Part shown: in pieces, positions 1-11,500 of the stretch
Numbering within the stretch: position 1 is the stretch's first letter
Layout: every line of letters begins with the position of its first letter
From: Dromaius novaehollandiae
Taxonomy: Eukaryota; Chordata; Aves; Casuariiformes; Dromaiidae
NCBI RefSeq assembly: GCF_036370855.1
Contig: NC_088113.1
Span: 21,224,501 to 21,288,500, forward strand
Direction: 5' to 3'
Length of the DNA stretch: 64,000 nt
Position numbers and translations under genes: made by a program
The notes under the pieces: model-generated
What the model saw: the letters and a program-made list of their open reading frames with translations, nothing else
What the model was told of the DNA's origin: nothing
Databases searched by the model: none

Positions 1-657
1 CAAATATCCCCAGTGCAAGGGACGTATTCCCTCAGTCCTCCAATATAACATATTAAGCATCACTTGTGCGTGTTAAACACCACTTTATATTCCACAGTTC
101 TGTGCTACATTCCATCAAACAAGCAGGATGCACGTTCTCCCTTATCCTTTCCAAGCATTTGTAAATGGAGAAGTTATTAATATTTGAAAGAAATCATCAA
201 AATCTTCTCCTGTTCTTTGAGTTTGTCCTTTTGTGCTGTCCCTCTCCAGCAGTATTTGGAGTTGTATTTTCTAGGTGCTGCAGGTTTTTGCAGCTCCAAA
301 ATTCAGCTGAGTTAGTAGGAATGACCTGCTCTGCAGACATCAGTTTCTCAGGCTGGGATGAAATAGAGGACATGATCGAAGACAGAGATGGACCTGCAGC
401 ACTGCAAGGGGCGGGAGGGGGGTTCAAACAGAGAGCCAGTGAAAATACAAGATCACGTAGTAGCTGGGTTTGGCAAGTCCATGCATGGCTTCTATCCCTT
501 TTGCCTACAAACTTGCACGGATCTACGGGGGAAGGTTGTTGCCAAAAGGGAGAAGAAAATCCCTGTTTTTGCCCCCACCTCCACCTGACCAAACTTCCTT
601 GTTTCTTCCTGGGGAAATTTGCTGCTTTTGCCTGTTGTCAGCAGGGATACATCAACA
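1..657 (-). other. CDK5RAP1: CDK5RAP1 3' UTR and downstream flank
   Basis: This stretch follows the TGA stop at 658-660. On the minus strand I see no canonical AATAAA. Weak variants (AATACA near 263-268, AATATA near 85-90) exist, so the poly(A) site is unresolved and may lie outside the window. No other gene is recognisable. Confidence 0.5.
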
Positions 658-3600
658 TCAAGCTGCAGAGAGGGAGAGGGTAGTACGGCAAAGCAGAACT
701 CCCTTCAAGGTCTGAGAGCTGGCAGAGGTTACCTGAAAGAAACAGCACAACAGTCCTTAGGAACAAAGAAGCTTAGGAAGATCCATTTTAATTTTAGGCT
801 CTCCTGGCAGCAGCTGCTCTAGAGAACAGCACTGTGCAGGAAAAACAGCCCAAGAAAACCAGCGCTCCAGGCAGGTCACCTTCACCAACACGTAGTCCCC
901 TGGCTGGGCCCTGACCAGAGCTTTGCAGTCTGCAGCATCCTCTATTTCGGCATCAGGAAAGATCACCTTGATGTTGCCATCGTTCCTCCCACACAGCTCC
1001 GAGGCAGAGCGCTTGCTGGGCTGGAAGGAGGACAGGGAACATTACCTGAGTGGCAATAACTCTGATTCACTGCTGGGCTTTATCGCAGCAGGAATTAATT
1101 GAGCACTATTGGCAGTATTAAAAACCACTTTCCACACTGTTAAGCATGCTGTGTAACAAAGTCCTATGGCCAGAGCTGCTGTGTTGAGAACCACATGCCA
1201 AAGCCAGTACTTGAAAACCTGCACTGATTCAGTGCTCGACTGGAGACAGGTCTCTAACCTACCCCGTTTCCAGGACTGCCAGTCTTCCAGGACTTCCCCC
1301 GACTTCCAGGACTGCCAGTCCTTCAGACAGGAGCCTCATCTTCACACGTGCATAAAGGACCCAATATGCTGTCTGTGCCATGCCAGCAAGCCATAATTAA
1401 TCATTTTAGTCTCATCTATTTATCTCTTTACACCCTGTGCTGCACAGATTTCCAAGTCTGGTGAGTTCCCAGATGGCTGTCTTTAAATTTGGACCAAGGT
1501 TTTTAGAAGCAAGGTGGCTAAAGCCCTGAACCAAAGAGACCATGCATTTACTAGGCAGCATCTTGTGCTCAGCTCAGCACTCTGGAAAATCAGCCTGCCT
1601 GCTTAAGTGCGTAGACCTGGTCTTGGAGTCCCAGGAGTACGTGGGAAGGGTGAGATAGAAGGGATATTGCTGTATATAGACTAAGAGCCCCTTGACCAGC
1701 AAGAGAGGAGGAGGACAAGTCTAGGTTCCAGGCACACTCACCCCCTCCACCAGCACCAGCTGAGAGTGGCCCACCATGGCTCTGTTGGCCTTTGCAGCCT
1801 CCTCTCTAAAGACAGTAATGAGCTCCTCCAACCGCCTCCGTTTTACATCTGCAGGCACATCGTCTTGCAGCCGGTGATAGGCCCGGGTTTTCTGCAAACA
1901 GACAAAATAAGTGTGGCCCTTCAAGAATTAGACAACCTGAGATCAGAACCTGGTCTTATCCCAGCCAGCTGGGCTGCACTTCAGGCAAGCAACAGCTTTT
2001 CATGGGTCACATGCTATATTTGCAACCTCAGGGAACATCTTTAGCTACTGTATGTGCTGCTCTGGCAGGATCCCAAGCACCAGCAACATCCTTGATTTCC
2101 TCACATTCCTTCTGTACCATCTTTTTGGTGGAAGGTTTGTGGTAGGGCACAGAGTATTCGGGGCTGCGTGGAGCAAAGGTTCTGTGGCTCCTGTGAGATA
2201 CGTGTCTGTTGCCTGGCTGTCCACAAAGACAGGCAATGGATGCTATTACTTGTAGTCCTATGTTCTGAGAGCTGATCCATACTCCTTTGTTTTCTCATGC
2301 TTCCCAAACTCCTGCCCTCTTTCCCCACCAGCCTCTTAGGCCTTGGAGAGCATCTTAATGGAGACTTGTCAAGCATCACCTCTTTTGCTGGCTATACCTT
2401 CTGAAAACTCACCAGTTCTCTCCAGCCCTGACTGACAGAAAGTCTCTGCAACTGGACTCAAGCCCAGCTACATCAGCACAATTTCTCACCGCTAAAGACA
2501 AATGTACCTGCAGTCAGGTCTCTGCAGACATGGCTGCTTCACTGCAGTCACTCTGGAGTGTCTGCAGAACCGGGTAACCCAATCAGTAATCAACTTTGTT
2601 GCTCACCCAGGGTAGCTGGAAGCCTTATAGGTATAAAAGTTGCTCTGCAGAGCATGCTGAGAGGCAGTAAACCCTGCAGCTTCACTCCTCTTGCCCAGCA
2701 TGAGCAACGAACAACCTCACAGACCCTTAAAGTGCTGCATGTAAGCAAAAAGCCCCACCAACATACTGAGTCTCTAGGTATTATTTTCAAAGACATTGTG
2801 AGAAACAACACTCAGGAGCTAGGGACAAAACAGAAAATGAAAATGTAGGTGAGATGACCATACAGAGAAGAGAGCCTTCTCCACCAGATACCTCACTCAC
2901 CTGTCTCATGCTGTAAGCAAACAGGAAGCCTACATTGTAGCGGACTTCCCGTAGCAAGGACACAGTCTGCTGATGATCTTCTTCTGTCTCCCCACAGAAC
3001 CCAGCAATAAAATCGCTGCTCAAGCTCACTCCTGTCACAGACACACAGCTTTACACTTCACTCGAGAAGAACACTTCACTCAAGAACAGACAGTAAGAAA
3101 TAGTCATGCTGAGGTCAGATCAAGCCAAAGGGAGCCCATACCCGGAATGGAGTCACGCACGTGGTGTACCAGCTCTAAATACGCTTCTCTCGTGTATCTG
3201 CAACGAACAACACATGGATTTGCTGGTTAGGAAACTGTGATGTCAGTGAGGAGAAAACAGCACCCTAAATTGAAGGGCAGGGTAAAGGGCTCTCCAAGGC
3301 CATCGCTTACCCCCGTCTCATGGCCTCCAGGACTCGTGTGCTTCCACTCTGGGCTGGGAGGTGAAGCTGTTTGCAGATGTTGTGTCGCTCCTGGATAAGC
3401 TGGAGGACCTGTGAACGGCGTTCAGAAGACACTCTCGTATATGGCCCAACCCTGCCAGAATGCCAAAGGGAAGAATCTTCCCCAAGTGAAAGCCAGAAAA
3501 CTGCAAACCTGTCAGCTTCAGCACACATCCCCCCACTCCCAGGACGGCTGTTCCCTTCGGGAAGGAGGCACAACCCACATCTAACAGCTCACAGCTACCT

Positions 3601-6600
3601 GCCTGCAAACAGAGGTCCAGGTGTTTATTTTACACTTGCCTCATCAGGAAAATCCTTGGGGTGTGGAGAGGTAAAACGGATCCTCATTTCTGGGTCAATT
3701 CTGGAGACCTGGTCCAGGAGATGTGCAAAGCGCAAGCCTCCTGGTTTAGCTTTGTAAACCGTGCTAAAGCCACGGCTGAGGACTGGGGTAGCAGCCGATT
3801 GGAACTGGACCTCAGACATATCTCGAAAGCTGTTGACGTTTTGACCCAAAAGGGTCACTTCTTTCACGCCCTACAAAGATAAACAGAAGCGAAAAAAATA
3901 TGACTTGGTCAGGAAGGCTAAAGCTGCAGAAGCAGCTATGGTTTCACTCTTACTTCAAGGATGAGTCTCCAAGGGGAGTCCTCCCTTCCCTGTCTGTCTC
4001 AAAGCATTACGAGAGCAATTTAAAAGCAATTGGTGGAACCCTGTGGTAACCTTATCCCCAGAGATAAAGGCTGCATCGTTGGTGAAAGGTGCCACTGAGA
4101 AGAACACTTCCACTGAGAACCACAGCGTGGGATAGCTGGAATGAGGCTCTGCCTAACCTGATCCGAGAGCATCTTCACTTCCTGCAGGATAGAGGCAACG
4201 GGCCGGCTCCTTTCACGGCCACGGGTGAAGGGCACGATGCAATAGCTGCACATGTTGTCACAGCCCCGCATGATGGATCTGCAGGGCGGTAAAATACAGG
4301 TCAGTACTATGACCACCCCAGAAGAACCACCCACGTTGCATCCTGCCCCGCTTTGACCTGGCCCAGCACTTCTGCCTTCCGCCAGCCCAACCAACACTTG
4401 GTCTGCAGTGCACATGGCTCCAGCTCTGAACCCAGTTTTGCGGCTTTCCCTTGCACATTGTTCCAATCACAGCTGACTACTGCTTGCCCTAGCTAACACC
4501 TCCTAATATCCTCTGCATATTTTCACTCAAGGAACTTACAAAGCAGCTAACGAGACATAGACTTGTGTTGCAGTCTGGCAGTAAAGAAAGATCCTTCTGC
4601 ATCACACAGGGTGGTAACTGTCCCTCTGTACCCTATGGCCAGATTGAACAGAGTCTGATTTCATGTTTCGGAATCTTATCAAAACTGTAAAAATTAAATG
4701 GAAGAAAAATCAACAGAAATGACAACACATGGAGGATTAGAAAAAATTAAACAGGAAAATGTAGGCCAGGACATAGCATAAGGCAGGGATGAGAGTGGCA
4801 CAGATTGTCAAAAGGCACGAATGTCGCTGGGACAGAAATCGCTTGGTGCAGCATCAGGCTTAGACAATCAACATTCTCAAAGGAGACTAAGAGAAGCCGA
4901 CAGCCAGCCAGAGCACAGGTCAGTCTCTCCAGGGCTCAGGCAGAGAGCAAAAAAGCAGCAAATGGTTTGGTAGACTGCTGTCTCTGGGCTGCCAGGACTG
5001 AGAGCAACCAGGCATTATATCTCCTGGGTAGCCACTGTCTCTGACGTGTCTGTTCTGCACAACAGTATTTCCAAACTAGAACCACAGAAACACACAGAGG
5101 AAAATAAGGTACTTACACAAACGCTGTTGTGCCACCTGCACTAGTCTGGACAGGCAAAATATCTGCATAAGTCTCCTCTAGCGACAGCAGGACGTTAGCA
5201 GCTTGCTGGCCAGATTCAGCCACTGCCAGCAGCCTGGGAAGGTCACGATATGCATCAGGGCCTGCCACAATATCCACCAGCTTCTCCCTGTGCAGAATCT
5301 TCTCCTTAAGCCTCTCAGCCATGCATCCTGCCGCCAAAGGAGAATGGTCTCTGTGAGGAAGTGCCCATCCTCAGTGACACCTCTGCACCCCCTCGCTAGC
5401 TGCTTTCACCCTGCAGAAAAGGCTTGATGCCACCAAAACGGGAGAGGAAACGCAGCGTGTGATGGGATGAGTCACAAGGGTGTATGTTCCCCACTGCTGC
5501 ACGTCCTGCCAGGTACCTAGAATCCCGATGTGGAGAGGTAAGCGAGCCTGGAGCCGCCTGGCTTTCAGAGCCTTGAGGTGCTGCAAGCGATTCCAGATAG
5601 CCTGTTCTGCTTTCTCCCTGGGAAGCCAGAAGAACAGCAGTTACTTTGACTGGCTGCACTTTAATGCTCCTCCAACCTGAAGGCACAAAGGCTTTGTGAG
5701 AAGAATTAACTAAACACAGGTAACCATTCATCTGATTGATTTGATTGCACGTGGAAGTGCTGTTTGTGGTCTGCACATTGTGTCTTGACTCTGTCTTATC
5801 TATTACCATTTTACTTGCTTGGGAACATCTACACTGTGGAAATGACTCAGGGACTAAGCTCTTGCAGAGAAAGCCTAACCTAGCCAGCAAGTATGAGCTA
5901 CCTCACAAGTGACAATGAGCATTTTGCACTGCATTCTGAAAAAAACCATGCAAAGTTCCCTATATATTTATAAATATAGTTTCCAAATTTCCCAGAAACA
6001 TATTTCACAAATTTTTGTAGTATAGACCCTGTACTGCAATGACGGTCACTTCAAGAGAACACAGAAGACAAAAAATATCAAACAAGCACAAATCTGTGCC
6101 GGTCTCTAACTGCTCATGACATATACACAGAGTATACATTACCAAAGAGCTTTTTCTCACTATATGGAATACTAATTCACAGCACAGCAAACGCTGTATG
6201 CAGTAACATCAGCTAGCTCTACCCTAAACTAAATGGTAGTTTCACATCTGCAGTCTCTTTTCTTATAGAACATATCTACTGCCTTGGTTTTCAAATGGAA
6301 ATGCCTTAAAAACTGTTCAAAAAACAGCCGTGACAAAAAGTTTCTTACCTCACTGAACAGGTGACAAGGAGAATCACATCTGCCTAGATTGAGGATGACA
6401 AAAACAGAAGGAGAATTTGTAAAAGCCAACAAGAAGTACTAATCCCTTGCACAAGGCACACGAGGAGGCAGACTATCAAACCCACTTAACTCAGTGAATA
6501 AGATCTGCCCAAACACACAGTGGGGTTCAACAAAGTAGCAAGAAAACGCAACAGCAGACCAGCAAAGTCTTCCACCAAATGGTGGAAGTAAACTCAGATA

Positions 6601-7629
6601 AAGATGAGTCAGGAGCATACTGCTGTGTCCAATCCCCTTTCCAACAGAGACAAAACCCAGCAGTGTAACGGAAATAAAAACCCAACAGCTTTATATCATG
6701 CTTGTCAAGTAGTTTCATTTACTCCACAAACTTAGACTGCAGAAATCGCTCAAGATAAAATCTGCCTCTCCACTCTCCCCGGGGGATGGACTCACAGACA
6801 TGGCACTGGTGCGAAGCACCGCAGAGGGCCTGTGTTACAGGTGCCTCACCTCGTCGAGTGCCCTTGTCCTCGCGTAGCCGCTCTTCTGCAGGATGGCCCA
6901 AGCAATCTCCGTGTCGTTGACGTTCATTTGGCAGCCGTAGGTCTCCAGGTACACTGCAGTAAAGACAGAGCTGGGTGTGATGCACAAGTCTCTCTTGACT
7001 ATCTCACATGCAAGTTGTTCCCACGAGCTTTTCCATGCAAGAAGAGCTCTCGGTCTCATCATCGGCGAGATCCCAGGCAAGCAGCATATAAGCTACTTCT
7101 GCTTCCAGCTCACGCAGAAAGGGCAAGCCACAAATAAAGGCCCTGCCAGTGGCACGGGGAAACCTGAGCGCCTCCGAGGGCGTCACTCCGCGCCTGCCAG
7201 AGAGGCAGAAGCCGCATTACTACCGAGCTATAGCTGCTGGTGCAGCGGAAGCCGCCTTCCCCTGGGCCTGGCAGCGGGAAGGCCTGTTCGGCCCGGCGCA
7301 GGCTGGCGCCCGGCCATGGCGGCCGCAGCAGCACGAGGAGGGGCACGAGGAGCACTGCCCACCCCAAGCCCCCAGCACGGACCTTTCCTGGGCGCGGGGG
7401 CAGGGCCGGCCGCCACGCACTGCCCCGGCTCCGGCTCCGGCTCGTGCGCCCCAGGCGGCGGCGCGGCCGCCCCGAGGAAGTGCCGCAGGTCTGGCCCCAC
7501 CGCCAGCGCGGCCCTGCGGCCCTGCTCGCCCGCTCCGCTGCGGGCCCCGCGGGCGGCGGCGGGGCGGGGGGCCGCGGCGGCGCGGAGGAAGGGCCCCGCC
7601 GACCCCAGCGCGCGCCGCCAGGGCTGCAT
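658..7629 (-). CDS. CDK5RAP1: CDK5RAP1, mitochondrial tRNA methylthiotransferase (complete, 13 coding exons)
   Basis: Radical-SAM methylthiotransferase that adds the 2-methylthio group to i6A37 of mitochondrial tRNAs. Coding exons in transcript order: 7383-7629, 6850-6953, 6349-6383, 5517-5617, 5117-5327, 4158-4278, 3640-3870, 3311-3408, 3142-3197, 2901-3031, 1742-1891, 880-1020, 658-732. Reading frame is continuous at every junction, giving about 566 aa (human about 587). The N-terminal domain has the three cluster cysteines in TYGCQMN (Cys90), LLVTCSVR (Cys126) and GCMAERL (Cys164). The radical-SAM CxxxCxxC lies in GCDNMCSYC (Cys239, 243, 246). The C-terminal TRAM-like region contains [11 protein letters not shown]. 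The start at 7627-7629 gives a basic Ala/Arg-rich leader suited to mitochondrial import. An in-frame ATG 17 codons upstream is possible. Exon 1 (82 codons) is poorly conserved. Twelve introns: eleven GT-AG and one GC-AG (donor 3639-3638). Confidence 0.96.
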
Positions 7630-7900
7630 GGCCGCGGCCGCCGGGCCGAGCGGGCTCCGCCACCGCGGCTCCCAGGCCACGCTAGGCCCAAGGGCAAGGC
7701 CGCGTTGCCATGGCGACAGCCCCGGCCGGGGAGGGGGGGCGGATACGCGGCCGGACCCGCCGGCCCCCCGCAGCCAATCGCGTGGGGCCGCCGCGCGCGG
7801 GACAAGCGGTTCCCCCCCGCCCGCCGCCCCCGCGCTGCCGTTCCGCGGCGCTGCCGTTCCGCGGCCCGCCCCTCCCCCGGAACGGAGTAAATCAGCCGCT
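7140..7900. promoter_or_regulatory. CpG island over the CDK5RAP1 first exon and promoter
   Basis: Dense CpG-rich sequence covers the first coding exon and about 270 bp upstream of the ATG. No TATA box is visible, as expected for a housekeeping promoter. A CCAAT pentamer lies at 7774-7778. The island ends sharply before the AT-richer 3' end of BPI, so about 0.5 kb separates the CDK5RAP1 start codon from the BPI poly(A) signal. Confidence 0.75.
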
Positions 7901-8122
7901 CATTTTCCCAGCACTCCTCTCCCTCCATGAAAAGCGTTTTAAGGAGATTTCGTAACACTGCTGCTGGCTAATGCTTGTAATTTCACCATGCAATTTTTAG
8001 CAGAAAACAACACAGCCTTCACCGAGGGCACTGGTAAATTCGCTGGAGCACACAAGGGCCCTGTGAACATAAAATACGCTTGAAAATAACAACAGTAGCC
8101 ATGTTCCTGTGCAGCTGCTTGC

Positions 8123-8128
8123 TTTATT
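8123..8128 (-). other. Poly(A) signal AATAAA for BPI
   Basis: TTTATT on the plus strand reads AATAAA on the minus strand, about 420 nt downstream of the BPI stop codon at 8545-8547. It is the first canonical signal after the stop, and it defines a 3' UTR of roughly 440 nt. Confidence 0.7.
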
Positions 8129-8544
8129 TGAGTGCACTGAGCATTGAGTGGCACGTGGCCGCCTGCACGGCCTCCTGGGGCTGGGCTGCGGCGGGAGCAG
8201 GGGCTGCGGCACCGCAGGGGTAATGGTTGGTGTCATTAACGCCCTGTGATCCTGAGGAATGACGGAGAAGATGGCCCGCCCCAGCAGAGCCTCCTGCTTC
8301 CCCCACCATGGCGGCATTCCCCATGTTTCTGAACCCCAGGACGTGCTGCTCCAGGGCCGGTCCGACGAGCAAGGCGCCAGCAGAGCTGCGTTGTCCACAC
8401 GTGGCGAGGGAGGGGAGGGAGAGGCCGGAGCTGGGCCTGGGCCCATGGCGGCAGCGGGAGGCAGAGGCGAGGTGGGGACAGGCCGGCCCCGTGGACAAAA
8501 GGGCAGCGCTGGCTGTGGCACCTGAGCTGCCCGTCGCCTCGCCT

Positions 8545-11500
8545 TCATTCTCTGGGCTCGTAATGGACGTCTGCTCCGAGCAGGAGGAAGTTCTGGGAGA
8601 GGGAGAGAGGGCGGCAGTGGGGCTGGCGCGGCCCAGCGCCCAGGAGTTGGGCTGCTCCTGGGACACGCGCTAACAGGTTTCTGCAGCCCCTTCTGGCTAA
8701 TTTTAGCTCTGAAGACATTTCACAGCCACAGCCAGCAATAAATACTCAGTGTCTGGTTGCAGCCGCTCCTGCGGGCGCTCCCCACGGCCTCCCGAAACAC
8801 CGGCTTCCTCCCACCCCCCGGGCTGCTGCATCCCTGGGTTTCCGCACATGCGGCCCCAGCCCCACCACGTGCAGACATGTCCTGGCAGTGCACGGTCGGG
8901 GGGGTAACACCACTATAAACCTCTTTTTGCTATAAAAAGCACCATTGGAAACTCAGGCCCTGAGTTCAAAAGCTGCAGGAGGGCACAGCGCGCTGCTGGG
9001 ACACAGTGTGGAGCAGCCACAGCCCCGGCGAGGGGACGCTGGTGGCATTTCCCCCCGGCCTCCCGCTGCCGCCCCGGCCCCCGTGCAGGGCTGTGGCCGG
9101 GCGCTGGCTCACCTGGTGCGACTGCATGACGATGTCGGAGAGCTGTATCCTGTCCGGCAGCGGGAGGGGGAAGCCCTGGCCGAATCGTGCTGGAACGAGA
9201 CGATACACAGGGCCGTTTGGGGACGGGAAGGGGCACATGGGGCTGTGCAAAGCAGCAGCCACCTCCTGCCACCCCAACCCTTCATCCTCCCTGCCGCATC
9301 CCAGGGCTGCGGAGGACCCCCCCGCCCCCAGGGCTCTCCTGGGGCCCCCCCTGCACCCAGAGGGCCCTGGAAAGCATTCGGATGCACCTCATGCTTGTTG
9401 TTTCCCTCCTGTTCCCTTCTGGATGCATGTCACCGTGCAGAGGGAGGCTCCGGCACAGCGCTGCCCACATCCGCCACCCCAAACACCCCTGCGCTCGCAC
9501 CACCATCCCCGCCCCTCGCTGCAGGTTTTACCTGCAGGTCAGGCCTGGCCACATGGGTTTAATTAGTGAGCTGGGCCTGCTGCAATAGAGCAACATGGTC
9601 TGTGCTCATCCAGCACCTCCGTTCCCCCAGCAGGTCCTTACCATTAAGACGTGGCAGCAGGATGCTGGAAGTAAATATGTTCATTATTGACTGCAGCATT
9701 CGCACCTGGGACACAGAGAGAGGGGAAGGAAAGAGCTTTAGCCTGCGGAGGGCAGGTGACCGTGCACTGGCAGATAGATAGGAGAAGAAAAGGAGACCGG
9801 GAACAGGGAATGAGCGTATGCTTCGCTAGAGACCAGCCGCTCGTTGGGGCTGTGCTGGTGGCGGAGCAGCATGGAGGAGAGGGAGGCATCCCGCAGCAGG
9901 AGGTGGCTGCACAGTCAGCACATCCCGGTCCCGTGGCGAGGGAAAGCTGGGACAGAGCTGTGGAGCTGCAGCTCATGAACCGCCCGGACCAGAGGGGATG
10001 GAGCCACCAAGACCCCGGGAAGGGGCAGAGCATCGCGGGCAGCAGGCAGGCAGGCTGCAGGCAGACACGCGCTGGTGCAAGCCCAGCCCGGCAGCATGGC
10101 CCCGGGGCTCAGGGCACCGTCTCTGCACCTCTCGCCCGCGCTGGCCAACACCAACCAGCTGCAGGGAAGCAGCTTGCAGCCTCCCAGGAGCGCATCACCC
10201 AGGCACGAGCTCTTTGGAGGGCAGCTCACCTGGAAAGGGCCGACGTCCGAATGCTTCAGAGCCAGCCTCAGCCTGCAGAGATACGGGAGAGCACGCTGAG
10301 GCCTTCCCCGGGCAGGCATTCCCGCACAGCCGCCGGCACTGCCTGTGCTGCTCCCGCTCCCCGCGGACCCCGCTGCCAGGGTCTCCCCATCCCACTCCAT
10401 CCCGGAGCCGAGCCGCTGCACCCAGGCCGGGCACCCCGGCGGCTTCGCCAGAGGCGCGGGGCGAGCCCTGCCCCGCTCTCCCCCTCACCTGCCAACCGTC
10501 ACGTTCCCGACGATGCGGCTGGACTTCACGTCGATGCTGGCGGAGACGTTGGCTGTCTGGGGAGAGAGCGCAGAGCTCCAGCGGCTCCCCCGAACCCTCC
10601 CGGCCCGGCAGGAGCCCTGGGGGACAGCTCAGACCACGGAAACACGACGAGGCTGCCGCTCGTCCACGAGCACATTCGCACCCAGCGTCACAACCTCAAT
10701 TTGTGAGCCCAGGTATTTTTCTTTTGGGGACGCACCTGCTGCACCAAGAAAAGCAGCAGAAGGGGCTGGTTTTGGAAGGAATCACCACCTCTCCTAGCAG
10801 AGGTGGTATGGGATTGCCAAACACCACCGAAGGATGGTTCCTAGCTCAGACGTTCCCAGCTTTGCCCCGCGAGACACAGCGGACAGCTCACGAGGGCCCA
10901 GGGCTGCGGCTGCACGAGCTGCTCCCCGCCGGGGCAGTGGGCAGCATGGCAAGCCGTGCCCCGACTCACCAAGTTGAGGAGGAAGAGAGGAGCCAGGCTG
11001 GAGCTGGGAAGGATGGCGTAAGCTTGGATATCCACAACCGGACGGAGCGAGAGACCCTCGGGGCCGATGCTCAGGGAGGGGGCAGCGGGCGTGGACAGCC
11101 TGAGCTTCATCAGCATGTCGGGGTACAGCTTCTCCAGCTGGAAAGGAGCAGAGGGGGCAGTCGGAAGAGCGGCACGTTCACGGGAGCACGCCGTGGCGGT
11201 CCAGGAGCCAGACCCGCCGCGGGCCCAACAGCCAGCCGCGGCCGCGCTGCTTCCCGTGCCGGCAGCACGCGGGGTGATGCTCCCAGATGCACCATCCTGC
11301 CGGCTCCCGCCACGCTGCTCACCTGGGGGACGAAGGCCGAGAAGGTGGAGGTGTTCAGGTGGAAGTCGAGGCCCTTCGGGATCTGCAGGAGGGAGGAGGT
11401 CACCGCTGGAGGCGGCTCGGCGAGGCCGCGCGGATGAGATCAGCCCTTCCGCCTCACCGATGCGCCTTCCAGCCCCAATCCCCGCCGGCGCCCCGCGCTC

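Noticed and set aside
7004-7060. Possible extra exon between CDK5RAP1 exons 1 and 2
   Set aside because: A GTGAGA donor and a vague PMM..LL resemblance to human were considered, but exon 1 joins exon 2 directly in frame (PAPAPRK then VYLETYG), matching human RKVYLETYG.
8950-9010. Alternative last exons for BPI (acceptors near 8968 and 8991)
   Set aside because: They give peptides unrelated to the family. The exon at 8545-8592 encodes NFLLLGADVHYE and ends in a stop, matching the family exactly.
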